From the NCBI GenBank assembly GCA_017555745.1, contig JAFZFU010000017.1, forward strand, positions 1-54,300: a DNA stretch of 54,300 nt, given 5' to 3'. The notes beneath the pieces were generated by a model. It was not told where the DNA came from, did not search any database, and worked only from the letters and a program-made list of their open reading frames with translations. A program made the position numbers and the translations under genes. This document shows positions 52,648 through 54,300 of the stretch, piece by piece. Numbering within the stretch: position 1 is the stretch's first letter; every line of letters starts with the position of its first letter. This DNA comes from Bacteroidales bacterium (GTDB taxonomy: Bacteria > Bacteroidota > Bacteroidia > Bacteroidales > P3).

Positions 52648-52724
52648 AATAATTAATCTTTTCTCAATTATATATAAACAAAATAGGAAAAAATTAAATG
52701 AAAACATATATATTAAAAAAACAC

Positions 52725-52828
52725 CACACTTAGCCATCAAAACTATGTGAGTTTTAACCCAAAAGTGCCATACTTTCAGGTCAAAAGTATGGCACTTTTG
52801 ATGTGTTAGTTGCGTGAAAACATTTTTT
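52725..52828 (+). repeat. Flanking repeat R2 with 16-bp palindrome
   Basis: Contains AAAAGTGCCATACTTT (52760-52775) and AAAGTATGGCACTTTT (52783-52799 region), 16-bp arms around a short loop, then AGTTGCGTGAAAAC. Homologous to R1 in the same orientation, about 790 bases apart. Confidence 0.7.
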
Positions 52829-52874
52829 AACCAGGACACAATGGATAAAAACAAAAATACTATGAAACATATAG

Positions 52875-52918
52875 CAAAGCGGAATAATTTCTTCGACTGT
52901 TGAAGTTATTCCGCTTTG
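52875..52918. terminator. Hairpin downstream of the 52939 gene
   Basis: CAAAGCGGAATAA (52875-52887) pairs with TTATTCCGCTTTG (52906-52918), with an inner CTTC/GAAG step. On the minus strand it follows the gene end by 21 bases but lacks a T-run, so termination strength is uncertain. Confidence 0.6.
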
Positions 52919-52938
52919 ATTTTGGGTTAGTTCTTTGG

Positions 52939-53559
52939 TTATCCGACAATTTGTTTTATCTCATCTAGTAATGATTTATATTGATTACGTTCTTGCTCTA
53001 ATAGATAGTTACTAAATTTAAAGTCTTCTATTTGATTTTCTAATTCTAATATTTTCTCATCTTTTTGATATAAATCAGTTATAAGTTTTATTTCTTCATA
53101 GGTCTTTATATCTTTAAGCATTAGATATAATTTCCATACTTTAATAATACTATTTTCCCAATTTTCGGAAAATGAATAGATCGAGTTTTCTTTGTATTTG
53201 AGACTGAGTTCTAATCGATTTTCTTTTACATTATAAGAACCTGCTACTAATTTAAATTTATCATCAAATCGATCTAATATAACACCATTACTATTTATAA
53301 ATTCAAATTGGAGAGAATCCCACCAATAATTATTATTTTTATAGGTACTTCTATGTAATAGAATACATAGTTCCGCATCCTTAAGAATATGAGGAGTTGT
53401 AGAAGGTATGATTTCTCCTTCTTTTGTTATTGCAACAAATAATGTTGAAATGTATTTTTTATTATCAGAATTTTTCTCTTCTTTATATCTACGTTGGCAA
53501 TATTCAGCCAATTCTATAAAATTTATATCAGTCATATCAATAAATAAATACAGGTTCAA
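52939..53559 (-). CDS. Unknown protein with C-terminal coiled coil
   Basis: A protein of 206 residues from 53559, or 198 from 53535 (MTDINFIELAEYC), which looks the better start. The first 150 residues are globular with many Tyr/Trp/Asn (LFVAITKEGEIIPSTTP, WWDSLQFEFINSNGVI). The last 45 residues are a coiled coil (KILELENQIEDFKFSNYLLEQ). No signal peptide. Family not recognised. It has its own promoter and a hairpin in its leader. Confidence 0.65.
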   Translation of the reverse strand: MNLYLFIDMTDINFIELAEYCQRRYKEEKNSDNKKYISTLFVAITKEGEIIPSTTPHILKDAELCILLHRSTYKNNNYWWDSLQFEFINSNGVILDRFDDKFKLVAGSYNVKENRLELSLKYKENSIYSFSENWENSIIKVWKLYLMLKDIKTYEEIKLITDLYQKDEKILELENQIEDFKFSNYLLEQERNQYKSLLDEIKQIVG

Positions 53560-53580
53560 AATTTATTTTCGTTATCCATT

Positions 53581-53623
53581 TTCAAGCAAAACAGTGAACC
53601 TACCTTTTACTATTTTGCTTGAA
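53581..53623 (-). other. Leader hairpin of the 52939 gene
   Basis: TTCAAGCAAAA (53581-53591) and TTTTGCTTGAA (53613-53623) are perfect 11-bp arms with a 21-base loop. On the mRNA the hairpin lies between the promoter at 53634 and the start codon. It could be a translation control element. Confidence 0.5.
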
Positions 53624-53633
53624 ATTCGATTTG

Positions 53634-53664
53634 CAAAAGTACACTATTTATTTCAAATACACAA
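53634..53664 (-). promoter_or_regulatory. Promoter of the 52939 gene
   Basis: Minus strand TTG (53664-53662), 20 bases, TACTTTTG (53641-53634). Confidence 0.65.
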
Positions 53665-53823
53665 GATAAACAATATATCTTTTTATTTTAAGTTTATTTT
53701 GTCTCTCTTTAAAACTTCCAAGCCGGGATAACATTTATGCTGTAGCCTCGCTTTTCTATTGTGAATTGTGGAGATTGCAAAGTTGCACATTTTCTTTGAT
53801 ATAACAAAATAAATTACATTTTT

Positions 53824-53887
53824 ATGGGGGAATAATTGTAGTTTTGTTACACTTTTCATGGGGGAATAATCTCGGTTTTGTTACGAT
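53824..53887. repeat. 34-bp tandem repeat with GGGGGAATAAT and TTTTGTTAC
   Basis: ATGGGGGAATAAT begins at 53824 and again at 53858, each followed at fixed distance by GTTTTGTTAC or GGTTTTGTTAC. Repeated binding units of this type occur at the ends of some transposons (for example IS21-type), but no transposase is adjacent here. 53665-53823 holds nothing I can name. Confidence 0.6.
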
Positions 53888-54040
53888 GTGGATAACTGTT
53901 TTCATAGTTGTTATGCAATTTGATTTGAGTTTATCACTACAACACCGATAAAAGAGTAGGAGGGAGTAGCCCGTTGTTTTCCTTGAGCAAGCGGTTGCAA
54001 AGTTTGATGCTATGGTTGAAAACTTTGAGGTAAGGTGTGA

Positions 54041-54099
54041 AAAAGTGGCACATTTTAGAGTGAAAAGTGCCACTTTTTACCCCGAAAAGTGCCACTTTT
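54041..54099. repeat. Cluster of AAAAGTG-C-CACTTTT palindromes
   Basis: One related copy at 54041-54056 and two perfect copies AAAAGTGCCACTTTT at 54063-54077 and 54085-54099, 22 bases apart. It shares the AAAAGTGCCA core with R1 and R2, and lies about 100 bases before the transposase start. Confidence 0.65.
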
Positions 54100-54193
54100 T
54101 TGATGAAAACCTCAAGCTTTGCAGGGCAAACGCACCACTTCAAATTAGATAATATAGAATAATCTCGTTAGATATAAAACTAATTGAGAGTAT

Positions 54194-54300
54194 ATGGATA
54201 TATCAATAATAATAAACAAAATTGAGGACCCAAGAAGGGAGCATGGAAAATGTCATTCACTTGAGAATATTATTTATATAACACTTGCAGCAGTTATAGG
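54194..54300 (+). mobile_element. Start of an ISAs1-type transposase gene, cut by window edge
   Basis: From ATG at 54194, 35 codons are visible to the window end: MDISIIINKIEDPRREHGK, then CHSLENIIYITLAAVIG. The I-x-DPR, H-x-L-x-x-I and the following Ile/Ala-rich helix are the N-terminal signature of the DDE_Tnp_1-associated domain in ISAs1-family transposases. The rest, including the catalytic domain and the right end of the element, lies outside. The left inverted repeat was not identified with confidence; it should be between about 54100 and 54190. Confidence 0.7.

Noticed and set aside
52648..52854. N-terminal extension of the 52054 gene up to 52854
   Set aside because: The extension translates repeat R2 and an AT-rich stretch; the ATG at 52647 gives a compact protein.
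53884..53896. DnaA-box-like TGTGGATAAC (also one at 1268)
   Set aside because: Only single, isolated sites, with no dnaA, dnaN or clustered boxes, so no case for an origin.
53822..54143. Two overlapping minus-strand ORFs before the transposase
   Set aside because: They cover the 34-bp tandem repeat and the AAAAGTG palindromes; no recognisable protein character or promoter. A decayed IS protein cannot be fully excluded.

Overview
The window reads as chromosomal DNA of an AT-rich member of the Bacteroidota, most likely order Bacteroidales; I cannot name a genus. The evidence is: promoters of the TAnnTTTG (-7) / TTG (-33) type, A-rich leaders without Shine-Dalgarno sequences, a fused lpxC-fabZ gene, a ribosomal protein S16 with a long Ala/Glu tail, the bamD / omega-like / coaBC cluster, an UpxY-type NusG paralogue, a VirE-N/HU-type module and a DUF2807 protein. 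Most of the window is ordinary core genome. No tRNA, rRNA or CRISPR was seen.

Layout. 0-4.5 kb: end of an NfeD gene, rpsP, DUF177-rpmF-plsX and a DUF819 membrane protein. 4.5-6 kb: a gene-poor, repeat-rich gap with two apparent gene remnants. 6-8.6 kb: two tandem secreted C1 (bleomycin-hydrolase-type) peptidases. 8.7-14.3 kb, minus strand: lipid A genes lpxC/fabZ-lpxA, then guaA and a LysM protein. 14.3-15.1 kb: repeats. 15.1-25.2 kb: bamD, omega-like, coaBC, murF (minus), a lipoprotein and a MORN-like protein, DUF6873-lptB (minus), smpB and a TolQ/TolR/TonB-type operon. 25.2-32 kb: a minus-strand accessory island (sigma factor, HAD phosphatase, unknown protein, a 34-residue ORF, a 1036-residue primase/helicase-like protein, HU-like protein), with G-quadruplex-type tracts in opposite orientation near both ends. 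32.2-35.7 kb, minus: nadC-yihY-thioesterase-RNA methyltransferase. 35.7-36.4 kb: repeats. 36.4-40.9 kb: a secreted unknown, an RsmI-like methyltransferase, dprA and atpDC. 41-46.4 kb: a degenerate GH2 protein and dihydroorotase. 46.4-51.8 kb: asd-rpe-cvpA-coiled-coil-upxY-DUF2807-lipoprotein, probably one transcript. 51.8-54.3 kb: small unknown genes separated by palindromic repeats, ending in the start of an ISAs1-type transposase cut by the window edge.

How the genes work together. Envelope biogenesis dominates: lipid A synthesis (lpxA, lpxC/fabZ), LPS export (lptB), outer-membrane protein assembly (bamD), peptidoglycan (murF), phospholipid (plsX) and envelope energisation (TolQ/TolR/TonB). 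These are interspersed with cofactor, nucleotide and amino-acid genes (coaBC, nadC, guaA, pyrC, asd, rpe) and translation genes (rpsP, rpmF, smpB). The parts most worth a second look are: a composite palindromic repeat (ACCCGGGT, 9 bp, then a TTGACGGTATACCGTCAA-like palindrome) present at three intergenic sites; the G4-bracketed primase island; a GH2 protein that appears to have lost its acid/base residue; an UpxY antiterminator in mid-operon without capsule genes; and a repeat-separated gene array at the right end.
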